Positions 1 through 8,643 of a stretch of 64,000 bases of DNA are shown piece after piece (position 1 is the first letter of the stretch; every line of letters begins with the position of its first letter). The notes beneath the pieces were generated by a model. The model was not told where the DNA came from and did not search any database. It saw only the letters and a program-made list of their open reading frames with translations. The translations under genes and the position numbers were made by a program. Source of the stretch: Jejuia pallidilutea (lineage in GTDB: Bacteria; Bacteroidota; Bacteroidia; Flavobacteriales; Flavobacteriaceae); contig NZ_PVEO01000001.1 of the NCBI RefSeq assembly GCF_002973595.1, positions 372,001 to 436,000 on the forward strand, in the 5' to 3' direction.

Positions 1-733
1 TTAAATTATGAAGTCTGTCAGCAATAATTTCAGACCCCTCTAAAATTAAGTATCCTAATCTATCAGGATCACAATAATGATGTGGTGCTTTTCCAATAGG
101 TACTAAATTATCGTCTGTTCCATGAAATAACACTGTTGGTATTGCATTTTCTCCTGATATATAATTTGCATTTACCAAAGCGCCTGCTAGAGATATTGCA
201 CCAGCAAAATTTACATTCTTGTATTTTGAAACATCATCTACAAAAAAATGTTTAAGATATACTGCATTTAAAACCCCTTCTGCGCCAGCACTACTTCCTC
301 CTGCAATAATTTTTGTTGGGTCTATTTGTAGTTTGGTTTTGTTTTCAACAATGTACTTTGCAGCATCCAGATAATCAATAACAGCCTGCCTAAAAACATC
401 TATTTTGAATGTTTTTGGGCAATCGCAACCAAAACCTGTTTTTGAGCCTTTTAATAATAATCTATACGAAATTGAAATACCAATGTATCCATTTTTGGTG
501 AGGTACTCCATAAATTTAACCTCATCGATATTAGCTCTACTACCTCCTGCAAAACCGCCTCCGTGCATCCATAAAACTGCTGGTAAACTATCACCTTGCT
601 TGATGTTTTTTGGTTTGTAAACATCTAGTTTTAGTGTATCTACATGTTTAATATTATAAATGTAGGTCTCTTTTGTTTGTGAAAACACAACAAAACTGAG
701 GCTACAAATAACTACTAAAATTTTATATTTCAT
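1..733 (-). CDS. Secreted alpha/beta hydrolase (carboxylesterase-like), C-terminus cut by window edge
   Basis: Reading from the ATG at 733 downwards gives an open frame that runs off the left edge (244 full codons seen). The N-terminus (MKYKILVVICSLSFVVFSQ) is a signal peptide. An oxyanion-type HGGGF motif lies near residue 60 and a GGSSAG nucleophile elbow near residue 140, the usual layout of the esterase/lipase (BD-FAE or acetyl-esterase) alpha/beta hydrolase family. A later FHGTDD stretch matches the segment carrying the catalytic Asp in this fold. The catalytic His would lie near the end and may be the H in RLHNL or lie beyond the edge. It is on the same strand as the polysaccharide locus but separated from the GH3 gene by 172 bp, so membership of that operon is not certain. 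Substrate unknown. Confidence 0.8.
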   Translation of the reverse strand, partial: MKYKILVVICSLSFVVFSQTKETYIYNIKHVDTLKLDVYKPKNIKQGDSLPAVLWMHGGGFAGGSRANIDEVKFMEYLTKNGYIGISISYRLLLKGSKTGFGCDCPKTFKIDVFRQAVIDYLDAAKYIVENKTKLQIDPTKIIAGGSSAGAEGVLNAVYLKHFFVDDVSKYKNVNFAGAISLAGALVNANYISGENAIPTVLFHGTDDNLVPIGKAPHHYCDPDRLGYLILEGSEIIADRLHNL

Positions 734-905
734 TAGTTAGGTTTTTCTGTTAACAAGAGTCTACAGTTGCTAGTTTTTGTCACACCCTTTATGATTCCTA
801 AAAAACAGAATATCTACAAGGCTTTCGCTTAAAGTCTATTTATATTACCATCATACAACTTAAACCTATCACACTAAAAAAGCGCGATAGGTTTCTGCCA
901 TAAAT

Positions 906-3158
906 CTATTCTAATGTGAACGAATGTTCAAAGTCAAAATCTGAAGTACCTTTAATGGCTATTTCAAATTCACCTGGTTCAACTCTAAATTCTTCTAGAT
1001 TATAAAACTCTAAATCTTTGGCAGTTAATTTAAAACTCACCGTTTTACTCTCTCCTTTTTTTAGAAATATTTTTTGGAAGCCTTTTAGCTCCTTTACAGG
1101 TCTTGTGATGCTTCCTACCTTATCGTGCACATACAATTGTGCAATTTCGTAACCATCATAATCTCCAGTATTTGTAATGGTGGCTGTAGCGGTTAAGGTA
1201 TCTGAAAAGCCAATGGTTTCACTTGATAATTCTACATCTGAATATTCAAATGTGGTATAGCTCAATCCATGGCCAAAGGGATACAGAGGAGTATTTGGCG
1301 CATCTAAATAATGAGATTTATAATCTTCATGCGGGTCGTGGTCTGGAATAGGTCTCCCCGTATTTTTCATGTTGTAATAAATTGGCACCTGCCCTAATGT
1401 TCGTGGGAAGGTTACGGGTAATTTAGCTGAAGGATTATAAGCACCAAACAATACATCGGCAACGCCATAACCTCCACTTGTCCCAGGAAACCATGTTTCT
1501 AAAATAGCATCGGCGAGTGTATCCTCTTCAGACAAATCTAACGGGCGTCCGTTCATTAAAACCAGTACAATTTGTTTCTTAGGCACTGCTTTTCTAATAG
1601 CTTTTATTAAATCGGTTTGTTTTCCAGGAAGTTTTATATTGGTTCTACTGGCTGCTTCACCACTCATATCGTAATCTTCCCCCATAACCATAACCACTTT
1701 ATCGGCAGTTTTGGCAGCATTTATAGCTTTAGTAAAACCACTAGTGTCATCACCTTCAATTTCACAACCTTTTGCAAATGCTACTTTAGAGTCTGCTAAA
1801 TATTCCTGAACACCTTCATACACACTTATAGCCTTTCCTGTTCTATCACCCGCTGCTCCCCAATTTCCAAGAATATTTTCTTTATCCTTCACCAAAGGGC
1901 CAATTAGAGCAATAGTTTGGTTTTTATCTAATGGCAATGTTTTATCATTATTTTTTAATAATACAGAACACATTGCCGCAGATTTTCTTGCAGCCTCTAA
2001 AAACTCTGGCTTGTAAATTACGTCTTTTTCGCGCTGTTCATCTATATATCTATAAGGATCGTCAAACAATCCTAATTTAAATTTTGCTAGAAGGATGCGT
2101 CGGCAAGCATCATTAATTAATGCCTCATCTACTTTACCTTCGTTTACCAGTTCTTCTAAATATAGGCGATTAGCACTACTCATCATATCTTGATCGATAC
2201 CTGCTTTAATGGCTAATTCTGTAGCATGTTTTTCGTTTTCTGCAAAACCGTGTTCTACAAGTTCGTTAATGGCTGTATAATCGGTTACAACAAAACCGTT
2301 AAAGCCCCACTCATCACGTAGAATATCGCGATAAAGAAACTTATTTGCTGTAGCTGGCACGCCATTTAGTTCGTTAAATGCTGTCATAAATGTTTCTACA
2401 CCAGCATCAACAGCAGCTTCAAAAGGAGGTAAATACACATTTCTTAATTCATCCATACCCATATTTACCGTATGGTAATCGCGACCAGCCTGTGCAGCAC
2501 CGTAGCCTACAAAATGCTTTGCACATGCTAAAATGGTATTGGTTTTAGATAAATCATCACCTTGAAAACCTTTTACATAAGCTTTTGCTATTTCGCTACC
2601 TAAGTACACATCTTCTCCTGCGCCCTCTGAAATTCTACCCCAACGCGGGTCGCGCGAAATATCTACCATTGGTGCAAACGTCCAATGAATACCTACTGCA
2701 GAGGCTTCTTCAGCAGCAATTCGTGAGCCTTTTTCAATATCTTCTAAATCCCAACTTGCCGCTAACCCTAAATTTATAGGAAAAATGGTTTTAAAACCAT
2801 GAATAACATCATAACCAAACAACAACGGAATGCCTAAACGCGTTTCTTCAACCGCCAACTTTTGTAAATCCCTAGTAGCTTTTGTTGAATATACATTTAA
2901 CATTGCACCAACATTAGCTTCTTTAATGTACGTTCTAAAATTTGTATTTACAGTTGGCCCAGTAATTGTGCCGCTACCACTGTACATAACGGTTTGACCG
3001 ATTTTTTCTTGGAGCGTCATTAAATTCATCAAAGAATCTACTTTAGCATCAAAAGGTGTGTCGTTTGAAGTTTTTGCGCTAGAATTAGATTCGGTTTTAC
3101 AACTAAAAACAGTTATAACCAATAGAAACAAAATAGTTTTGTTAAGCATTTTATTCAT
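906..3158 (-). CDS. bglX: GH3 family beta-glucosidase, lipoprotein
   Basis: A 750-residue protein with the full GH3 layout: N-terminal TIM-barrel domain, alpha/beta sandwich domain and C-terminal fibronectin-III-like domain (about residues 670-750). The retaining nucleophile is predicted as Asp293 in the GFVVTDY motif; the segment around GEDYDMSGEAASR carries the candidate acid/base Glu. A lipobox ending at Cys20 (ITVFSC) makes it a membrane-anchored lipoprotein, probably periplasmic or surface facing. Its start overlaps the stop of the upstream esterase by 4 bp, so translation is likely coupled. With two GH144-like genes upstream, it probably cleaves beta-1,2-linked gluco-oligosaccharides such as sophorose to glucose. 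GH3 also covers beta-1,3/1,4/1,6-glucosidases and xylosidases, so linkage is inferred from context only. Confidence 0.93.
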   Translation of the reverse strand: MNKMLNKTILFLLVITVFSCKTESNSSAKTSNDTPFDAKVDSLMNLMTLQEKIGQTVMYSGSGTITGPTVNTNFRTYIKEANVGAMLNVYSTKATRDLQKLAVEETRLGIPLLFGYDVIHGFKTIFPINLGLAASWDLEDIEKGSRIAAEEASAVGIHWTFAPMVDISRDPRWGRISEGAGEDVYLGSEIAKAYVKGFQGDDLSKTNTILACAKHFVGYGAAQAGRDYHTVNMGMDELRNVYLPPFEAAVDAGVETFMTAFNELNGVPATANKFLYRDILRDEWGFNGFVVTDYTAINELVEHGFAENEKHATELAIKAGIDQDMMSSANRLYLEELVNEGKVDEALINDACRRILLAKFKLGLFDDPYRYIDEQREKDVIYKPEFLEAARKSAAMCSVLLKNNDKTLPLDKNQTIALIGPLVKDKENILGNWGAAGDRTGKAISVYEGVQEYLADSKVAFAKGCEIEGDDTSGFTKAINAAKTADKVVMVMGEDYDMSGEAASRTNIKLPGKQTDLIKAIRKAVPKKQIVLVLMNGRPLDLSEEDTLADAILETWFPGTSGGYGVADVLFGAYNPSAKLPVTFPRTLGQVPIYYNMKNTGRPIPDHDPHEDYKSHYLDAPNTPLYPFGHGLSYTTFEYSDVELSSETIGFSDTLTATATITNTGDYDGYEIAQLYVHDKVGSITRPVKELKGFQKIFLKKGESKTVSFKLTAKDLEFYNLEEFRVEPGEFEIAIKGTSDFDFEHSFTLE

Positions 3159-3955
3159 TTTTTAATTTTTTTATTAGAAAAAAGCCATGGTAATAATTGA
3201 GGCTCTGCAAATGCTGAATCCCAACTATTGTGATTATCGTTTGCATATAGTGAAAAGCTAGGTGTGCCGCCATTTTTTAAAATTCCCTCTACCATCTCAA
3301 CAGAAGATTGTGGGTTAACCACATCGTCTTTAGCTCCATGAAACACCCAAAAAGGTGTTGTTTTAGCGTATTTCGTTGTTGCATCTGGGTTGCCAGCACC
3401 ACAAATTGAGAATGCAGCAGCAAAAAAATCTGGTTTACGGTATACAATTTCAAAAGTACCCATACCGCCCATTGATAAACCGCCAACGTAAACACGCTGC
3501 TGGTCTACATAAGGCTTTGCAACCATTTCTTCCATTAGCTTTACAACTAAATCCAACGGTTTTGTTGGCTCTATGTTTAAAGGAAACTCTAATTTTATGG
3601 GGCTTGAGCTTCTATCGACTATAGCATTCGCCCAATACGAATTTTTAGGGCACTGTGGAAATATAACAATAGCAGGAAACGCGCCCCTATTTACCGTTTC
3701 AGTAAATATTTTACTACCATGAACCAATTGCGATTTATTGTTATTGCCACGTTCTCCTGCGCCATGAAGAAATAATACTATGGGATATTGCTTAGACTCA
3801 TTAAATGCTTCAGGTAGCAACATTCTATATTTTAAAGTATCTGATTGATGTACAAAATATTCTTTTGAATATAACTCCTGATGTTGTGCACCCATAAGTT
3901 GATGTATCCCAACACAAAAAAAGATTAATAAAATTTTTATTGAGTGTTGAATCAT
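3155..3955 (-). CDS. Secreted esterase of the PHB-depolymerase/CE1-like alpha/beta hydrolase group
   Basis: A 266-residue protein with an N-terminal signal peptide (ends near MGAQ). It has an oxyanion-side motif FLHGAGERG near residue 60, a nucleophile elbow GGLSMGGMG with Ser as nucleophile near residue 160, a FHGAKDD stretch that should carry the catalytic Asp, and DNHNSWDSAF near the C-terminus with the candidate His. This is the architecture of single-domain dienelactone-hydrolase/PHB-depolymerase-like esterases that are common in Bacteroidetes polysaccharide loci. It lies 10 bp after the second GH144-like gene and overlaps GH3 by 4 bp, so it belongs to the same transcript. It probably removes acyl decorations (for example succinyl or acetyl groups) from the glucan; the acyl group is not visible from sequence. 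Confidence 0.85.
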   Translation of the reverse strand: MIQHSIKILLIFFCVGIHQLMGAQHQELYSKEYFVHQSDTLKYRMLLPEAFNESKQYPIVLFLHGAGERGNNNKSQLVHGSKIFTETVNRGAFPAIVIFPQCPKNSYWANAIVDRSSSPIKLEFPLNIEPTKPLDLVVKLMEEMVAKPYVDQQRVYVGGLSMGGMGTFEIVYRKPDFFAAAFSICGAGNPDATTKYAKTTPFWVFHGAKDDVVNPQSSVEMVEGILKNGGTPSFSLYANDNHNSWDSAFAEPQLLPWLFSNKKIKK

Positions 3956-3965
3956 TTTTTGAATT

Positions 3966-5330
3966 TTAATAATTGAATCCTAATTTATCTAACCCTTTTT
4001 TAACATCTTCATTTTGCATAAACAAATTCCATAGCAAGCCTGTTCTGTGGTTTTCTATCATAATGATTTGTGGGCCTTGGTCTATCGCTAAATAAGCATC
4101 TGCAACCCAAAAATTGTTATGTGGACTTAACGCATCATAAAAACCAGCAACCCCCAGTACATCATCTTTCTTCTGATAAAGATAATGCATCACTTTTAAA
4201 GATTCCGCAGGGGTATAAGGAATTGAGCTTATGGCTGCCGTTGGAGATATAACACCTAGATCATTTGAAGGACTATGAGCTGAATATCCGATAGTTCCAT
4301 CGGCGTTTCTTGAGTAACTTGCTGTTAAACCCCATAAATCTTCTCCATAATCAATAAAATTTTTTGGATTGTCAATACAATACTGTCTATTTATTTTGGT
4401 GTGATTTACAGCTAAATCCCAATAATTACCATATTGATCGGTCAAATTCTTTGGGTTCAAACCTAAAAAAGAGTAATGACTAAAAAATAATGGTCCCCCA
4501 AGATTTGAGGCTCCAGAATGCTTTAAAATTAAAGGAAATCCGTATTGCGTACTGGCAGATTTAATTGCTCCATCATTTGCCCAACCTTTATCATATACCG
4601 CTTTTGAAATTGAGTGATTTGGTGAGGCTGCTGCTAAAATGTAAGCTATCATGGCCTCATTATAGCCCCTTAACATTAGGTTAATCTCAAAACCGAAATT
4701 TGGGCTCCAATGCCAATATAATGCATCTTGCCCTTGCGTATACCAATCCCATTCTACTCCTTTCCAAAGAGTATCCGCTAAATTCGATAATGTTTTTTCT
4801 TCAGCTGATCCATTTTTGAAATACTCTTTAACACAAATTAAACCTTGAACTAAAAAAGCAGTTTCTACCAAATCACCACCATTATCTGTGGGACTAAATG
4901 GAATCACATTTGCAGAACTTCCATCTATCCAATGTGACCACGCACCATGAAAACGATTGGCTCTTCCTAAAAAATCTAAAATTTTATTCAATCTAGCTAT
5001 ACCTTCAGCTTTTGTAACATAACCTCTTTCTATACCAACCAATATGGCCATCAAGCCAAACCCCGTACCACCAGAAGTTACCACATTTTGGCCAAGACTT
5101 GGGTCACTTGGGTGGTATCTTTCTTTTGCTGCTCCTGAATCTGAATTTGCAAAATCCCAAAAATATTTAAAAGTTTCTCTTTGGGTTAAATCCATAATTT
5201 CCTCATCGGATAAAGGATCAATAACTGGATCATTTTGGTTTGGATCGTATGGCTCTTGATACCCTGGACCATTATCGTCTCCGCAAGAAAACATCAATCC
5301 ACATAAAATTATTATTATAAATTTTTTCAT
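3966..5330 (-). CDS. GH144-like endo-beta-1,2-glucanase (glucoamylase-like domain) lipoprotein, copy 2
   Basis: A 454-residue lipoprotein with lipobox Cys16 (CGLMFSC) followed by an acidic linker and a glucoamylase-like (alpha/alpha)6-barrel domain over about residues 45-450. Family hallmarks are visible: TFKYFWDFA near the start, TSGGTGFGLMAILVG, RFHGAWSHWIDG, DNGGDLVETAFLVQG, YWHWSPNFGFEINLMLRGYNE and AIDQGPQIIMIENHRTGLLW. Members of this group are GH144 endo-beta-1,2-glucanases (type member CpSGL of Chitinophaga pinensis), although some related proteins remain uncharacterised. Only 1 bp separates it from the other GH144-like gene, and the two proteins share most motifs in the same order, which indicates a tandem duplication. 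Predicted role: surface or periplasmic endo-cleavage of beta-1,2-glucan. Confidence 0.85.
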   Translation of the reverse strand: MKKFIIIILCGLMFSCGDDNGPGYQEPYDPNQNDPVIDPLSDEEIMDLTQRETFKYFWDFANSDSGAAKERYHPSDPSLGQNVVTSGGTGFGLMAILVGIERGYVTKAEGIARLNKILDFLGRANRFHGAWSHWIDGSSANVIPFSPTDNGGDLVETAFLVQGLICVKEYFKNGSAEEKTLSNLADTLWKGVEWDWYTQGQDALYWHWSPNFGFEINLMLRGYNEAMIAYILAAASPNHSISKAVYDKGWANDGAIKSASTQYGFPLILKHSGASNLGGPLFFSHYSFLGLNPKNLTDQYGNYWDLAVNHTKINRQYCIDNPKNFIDYGEDLWGLTASYSRNADGTIGYSAHSPSNDLGVISPTAAISSIPYTPAESLKVMHYLYQKKDDVLGVAGFYDALSPHNNFWVADAYLAIDQGPQIIMIENHRTGLLWNLFMQNEDVKKGLDKLGFNY

Positions 5331-5331
5331 C

Positions 5332-6690
5332 TTAATATTCGCTTTTTGTGTAGGTGAATCCTAATTTATCTAATCCGTTTTGTACATCTTTATTTGCCAT
5401 AAACAAATCCCACAGCATACCAGAACGGTAATTTTCAATCATTACAGGAATAGGCCCTTGATCTATCGCTAGATACCTAGGCGTATACCAGTTATGCTCA
5501 AAGCTAAATGCATCATATGGCCCATATTTACCAATAAGAGTATCATGGTCTTTATATAATTTTCTAAGCATTTTCATGCTCGCTTTAGGTGTGTAAGGAA
5601 AAGAAGATAATGCAGCTGTTGGTGCAATAACGCCTAAATCGTTATCTGGCCTATGGCCTTTATACCCTTTAACAGAATAACTAGACGTTAAACCCCAAAT
5701 ACTATCGCCATACCCTTTATAATTATGAGGATTTGCTACAGCATGTTTATGGTGAATTTTAGCTTGATTTTTAACCAGTTTCCAATAATTGGCATATGTA
5801 TCGGTTAAGCCTTTAGGATTTAAACCAGTATAGGAGTAATGCGCCCAAAACATTGGTCCTACAGGAGAATTGTTATGTTCGTAATAGTTAAGAACTAAAT
5901 TTTCGCCGTAATATGTTTCGTTTGAAACAATTTTACCGTTTTTTGCCCAACCTTTATGATATACATCTGCTTGTATAGGATGTGTTGGTGATGCCGCTGC
6001 CAGTATATACATAATTAAGCACTCGTTGTAGCCGCCAACAGGAAAGTTCATCTCCCATTTATACTCGGGCGACCAATGCCAATATAACACGTCTTCACCT
6101 TTGGTGTACCAATTCCACTCTACTTCGCGCCAAAGCTTATCAATTTTTTCTACTAATTTTTGTTCCTCTTCGTTACCATTCTTAAAGTATTCAGCTACAG
6201 TTAACATTCCTTGAACAAGAAAAGCTGTTTCAACTAGATCACCGCCGTTATCTTTTTTACTAAATGGTGTTACTTTACCCGTTTGTCCATCTAACCAATG
6301 TGGCCATGCGCCATGAAATCTATCGGCTTTTTCAAGGAAGTCTATCATTTTAACAAATCGGTTAAACGCTTGCTCTCTGGTTATAAAACCTCGTTTTACA
6401 CCTACTAAAATAGCCATCATTCCAAAACCAGTTCCACCTGTGGTTACAGTATGTTTAGGAGATGTGGGGTAGATATTATCTAAATGAATACGTTCTGGTG
6501 CTAAACCAGAATTAGGTTCGGCGCCATCCCAAAAATAATTGAAGGTTTGTTTTTGTATTTTATCCAATAACGTATCGTCGCTTAGGGCTACTTGCGTTGT
6601 ACCCTCAAGTGAATTATCGTTTTGCTTATTATTTTTACAATTGAAAAAAATAAGGCATAGAATTGCTATGAAATGTAGTTTTATCTTCAT
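5332..6690 (-). CDS. GH144-like endo-beta-1,2-glucanase (glucoamylase-like domain) lipoprotein, copy 1
   Basis: A 452-residue paralogue of the following gene, with lipobox Cys18 (CLIFFNC) and the same ordered motifs: TFNYFWDGA, TTGGTGFGMMAILVG, RFHGAWPHWLDG, DNGGDLVETAFLVQG, YWHWSPEYKWEMNFPVGGYNE and AIDQGPIPVMIENYRSGMLW. Two non-identical copies retained side by side suggest divided labour, for example one surface endo-enzyme and one enzyme for shorter oligosaccharides, but this is inference. It is the first enzyme gene after the LamG gene, separated by a 148-bp gap that holds a long inverted repeat, so expression of the enzyme half of the operon may be set at that point. Confidence 0.85.
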   Translation of the reverse strand: MKIKLHFIAILCLIFFNCKNNKQNDNSLEGTTQVALSDDTLLDKIQKQTFNYFWDGAEPNSGLAPERIHLDNIYPTSPKHTVTTGGTGFGMMAILVGVKRGFITREQAFNRFVKMIDFLEKADRFHGAWPHWLDGQTGKVTPFSKKDNGGDLVETAFLVQGMLTVAEYFKNGNEEEQKLVEKIDKLWREVEWNWYTKGEDVLYWHWSPEYKWEMNFPVGGYNECLIMYILAAASPTHPIQADVYHKGWAKNGKIVSNETYYGENLVLNYYEHNNSPVGPMFWAHYSYTGLNPKGLTDTYANYWKLVKNQAKIHHKHAVANPHNYKGYGDSIWGLTSSYSVKGYKGHRPDNDLGVIAPTAALSSFPYTPKASMKMLRKLYKDHDTLIGKYGPYDAFSFEHNWYTPRYLAIDQGPIPVMIENYRSGMLWDLFMANKDVQNGLDKLGFTYTKSEY

Positions 6691-6715
6691 GAAAATAGGT
6701 GCAAATGCTTAAATT

Positions 6716-6794
6716 AATTTTAGCCACGCTGTGATTACCACCTCTGCGAGAATGGTGATTTCAATTGAAATCTCTGGGAAGCGTGGCTAAAATT
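6716..6794. repeat. 79-bp stem-loop element with 15-bp perfect inverted termini inside the PUL
   Basis: The outer arms at 6716-6730 and 6780-6794 are perfect reverse complements (AATTTTAGCCACGCT and its complement). Inside lies a 16-bp perfect palindrome, GATTTCAATTGAAATC, at 6757-6772. The element sits in the only long gap of the operon, between the LamG gene and the first GH144-like gene. It could be an mRNA stabiliser or attenuator that separates susCD-type expression from enzyme expression, or a small repeat element. There is no clear U-tract directly after the outer arm, so a simple terminator is less likely. Confidence 0.7.
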
Positions 6795-6838
6795 TTAACT
6801 AAATAAACTAAACTCTGTAATTAAACTAAACAATTTTG

Positions 6839-8626
6839 TTAGTTACCCATAATCTCTTGAATTTCTGATTGGGTAAGTGCTTTATCAAAAAGGTGTAATT
6901 CGTCTAAGAAACTAGAATCTGATCTATGGTTCCATCCTGTGAACCGTGGCGCTCCTGACATAATTGATAACACGTCACAACCTGTCCAATCTACACCAGT
7001 AAATGGTCCTTGACTAACTACTTGACCATTAATGTAAACTACACATTCGGTTCCAGAAATTGTGAAAGCCAAATGTACCCAATCATTTACTGCAGGATCA
7101 ACATCGGCTGCAGCTCCTCCATCAAACCAACTATCGCCAGCACCAGTTCCAACATTTAATTTAAAACGTTGGTTACCACCTGCATTTTCTCTAAAAAACC
7201 TAAACCCATAAGCTCTATTATTTTGCGTCTCTGGATATCCAGCATTTTCAGTGTCCTCTGGCCCTACAACCAAAATACCAGCCCTATCTGGGGTTGCATT
7301 TAATTTATGCCACATGGTAGCACTAAATTCAGCGCCTAACAAATCTGTAGTTGGGAATGTTAAATAAGAATCTGCAGCGCCTGCATAAGCATCGGCCCCT
7401 AGTTTACTTTCTCCTGCAAAACTTGGAGAACCAACCGTTGTAGCTGATGCACCAGTTACCCAGTTTTTGTAAGTACCATCAAAAGCCATATACATAGTTT
7501 CACCATCTGCCGGTGTGTAAGGGTTTGTAACTCCAAGTATATTTTGAATCTCTCCTTGAGATAAGGCTACGTTAAAGAAACGTAATTCATCCATATAACT
7601 ATGATCTGATCTGTGATTCCATCCTGTAAAACGAGGTGCACCAGACATAATTGATAAAATATCGGTACCTGTCCAATCTATTGGGCTTGACAAGGGACTT
7701 TCTCTTACCATAACTCCATTTAAATAAACTCGAGCTTCAGTAGCAGAAATAGTAAATGCAATACTTACCCATTCATTTTTATCTGGATCTATATCTGCAG
7801 CAGCACCGCCATCTACCCAAGTATCTCCATTGCCAGTTCCAACATTTAGCTTAATACGTTGGTTTCCTCCTGCATTTTCTCTAAACAGCCTAAAACCGTT
7901 ACTTCTTTTATTTTGGCTGTCTGGGTAATTTGCATTATCAACATCTTCTGGACCTACAACCAAAATACCTGCTCTGTCTGGTGTAGCATTAACTTTATAC
8001 CAAAATATTGCAGAAAGTTCGTTACCTAGCTGCATTGGGGCAGTTGGTAATGTTAAATACGAATCTTCCGCACCTGCATAGGCATTATTACTAGCTAAAC
8101 CTTCGCCTGCGAACCCTGGAGTTCCTACTTGAGTAGCTCTGGTAACAGTAATAAATTCTGTGTAATCGGTTTCAAAATCCATGTATAAGATTTCGTTTGC
8201 AAAAATGGGTATATATGGTGGTTCTTTTTCAAAATTTGCTGTAACTGTGGTTGATTTTCCACTAATGTCTGTGGCTACTACCTTAAGTTCATGTTGACCT
8301 GTAGTTACATTATCAAAAGGTACTTCAGCCAACACACGTCTATAATCTTTAAAGTTACCACTCATCGACGTGATTTCGTTGTTATTTATTAATACTGAAA
8401 TAGTTTCAACCTCAATATCATCAGTAACTTCAAATTCTATATTTATGGCTACAACAGGATCGTTCACCTTAATTTTTGTACCATCAGTTGGGTACTTTAA
8501 GGTTACTTGAGGCGCACCAGAATCTGGTCCTGGATCTACCTCTGTAATAGGATCTATACCATCGTTACATGCGAATACAAGTAATAATGCTAGAAATCCA
8601 AAAAATGTATGTTTTAATGTTTTCAT
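6839..8626 (-). CDS. Tandem LamG-domain surface lipoprotein, probable glycan-binding protein
   Basis: A 595-residue lipoprotein (lipobox Cys20, LVFAC). After an Asp/Pro-rich linker comes an Ig-like domain at about residues 38-135. Two LamG/concanavalin-like domains follow, near 145-370 and 380-593. The LamG domains are strikingly alike: both contain RAGILVVGPED, a FRENAGGNQR motif, a DGGAAAD segment and LSIMSGAPRFTGWNHRSD, so the second half arose by an internal duplication. It lies 17 bp after SusD, the position where SusE/SusF-type surface glycan-binding proteins are usually encoded. I therefore infer a surface role in holding the polysaccharide for SusCD. No catalytic residues can be named with confidence, but a LamG-type lyase cannot be excluded. 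Confidence 0.82.
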   Translation of the reverse strand: MKTLKHTFFGFLALLLVFACNDGIDPITEVDPGPDSGAPQVTLKYPTDGTKIKVNDPVVAINIEFEVTDDIEVETISVLINNNEITSMSGNFKDYRRVLAEVPFDNVTTGQHELKVVATDISGKSTTVTANFEKEPPYIPIFANEILYMDFETDYTEFITVTRATQVGTPGFAGEGLASNNAYAGAEDSYLTLPTAPMQLGNELSAIFWYKVNATPDRAGILVVGPEDVDNANYPDSQNKRSNGFRLFRENAGGNQRIKLNVGTGNGDTWVDGGAAADIDPDKNEWVSIAFTISATEARVYLNGVMVRESPLSSPIDWTGTDILSIMSGAPRFTGWNHRSDHSYMDELRFFNVALSQGEIQNILGVTNPYTPADGETMYMAFDGTYKNWVTGASATTVGSPSFAGESKLGADAYAGAADSYLTFPTTDLLGAEFSATMWHKLNATPDRAGILVVGPEDTENAGYPETQNNRAYGFRFFRENAGGNQRFKLNVGTGAGDSWFDGGAAADVDPAVNDWVHLAFTISGTECVVYINGQVVSQGPFTGVDWTGCDVLSIMSGAPRFTGWNHRSDSSFLDELHLFDKALTQSEIQEIMGN

Positions 8627-8643
8627 TTTCTTTAATTTTTTTA

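Noticed and set aside
3376-3624. Open frame on the plus strand over the esterase gene
   Set aside because: It is a shadow of the well-supported esterase on the other strand, with no recognisable protein pattern.
6716-6794. Insertion sequence remnant
   Set aside because: Inverted termini are present, but the element is only 79 bp, no target-site duplication was seen and no transposase fragment is present.
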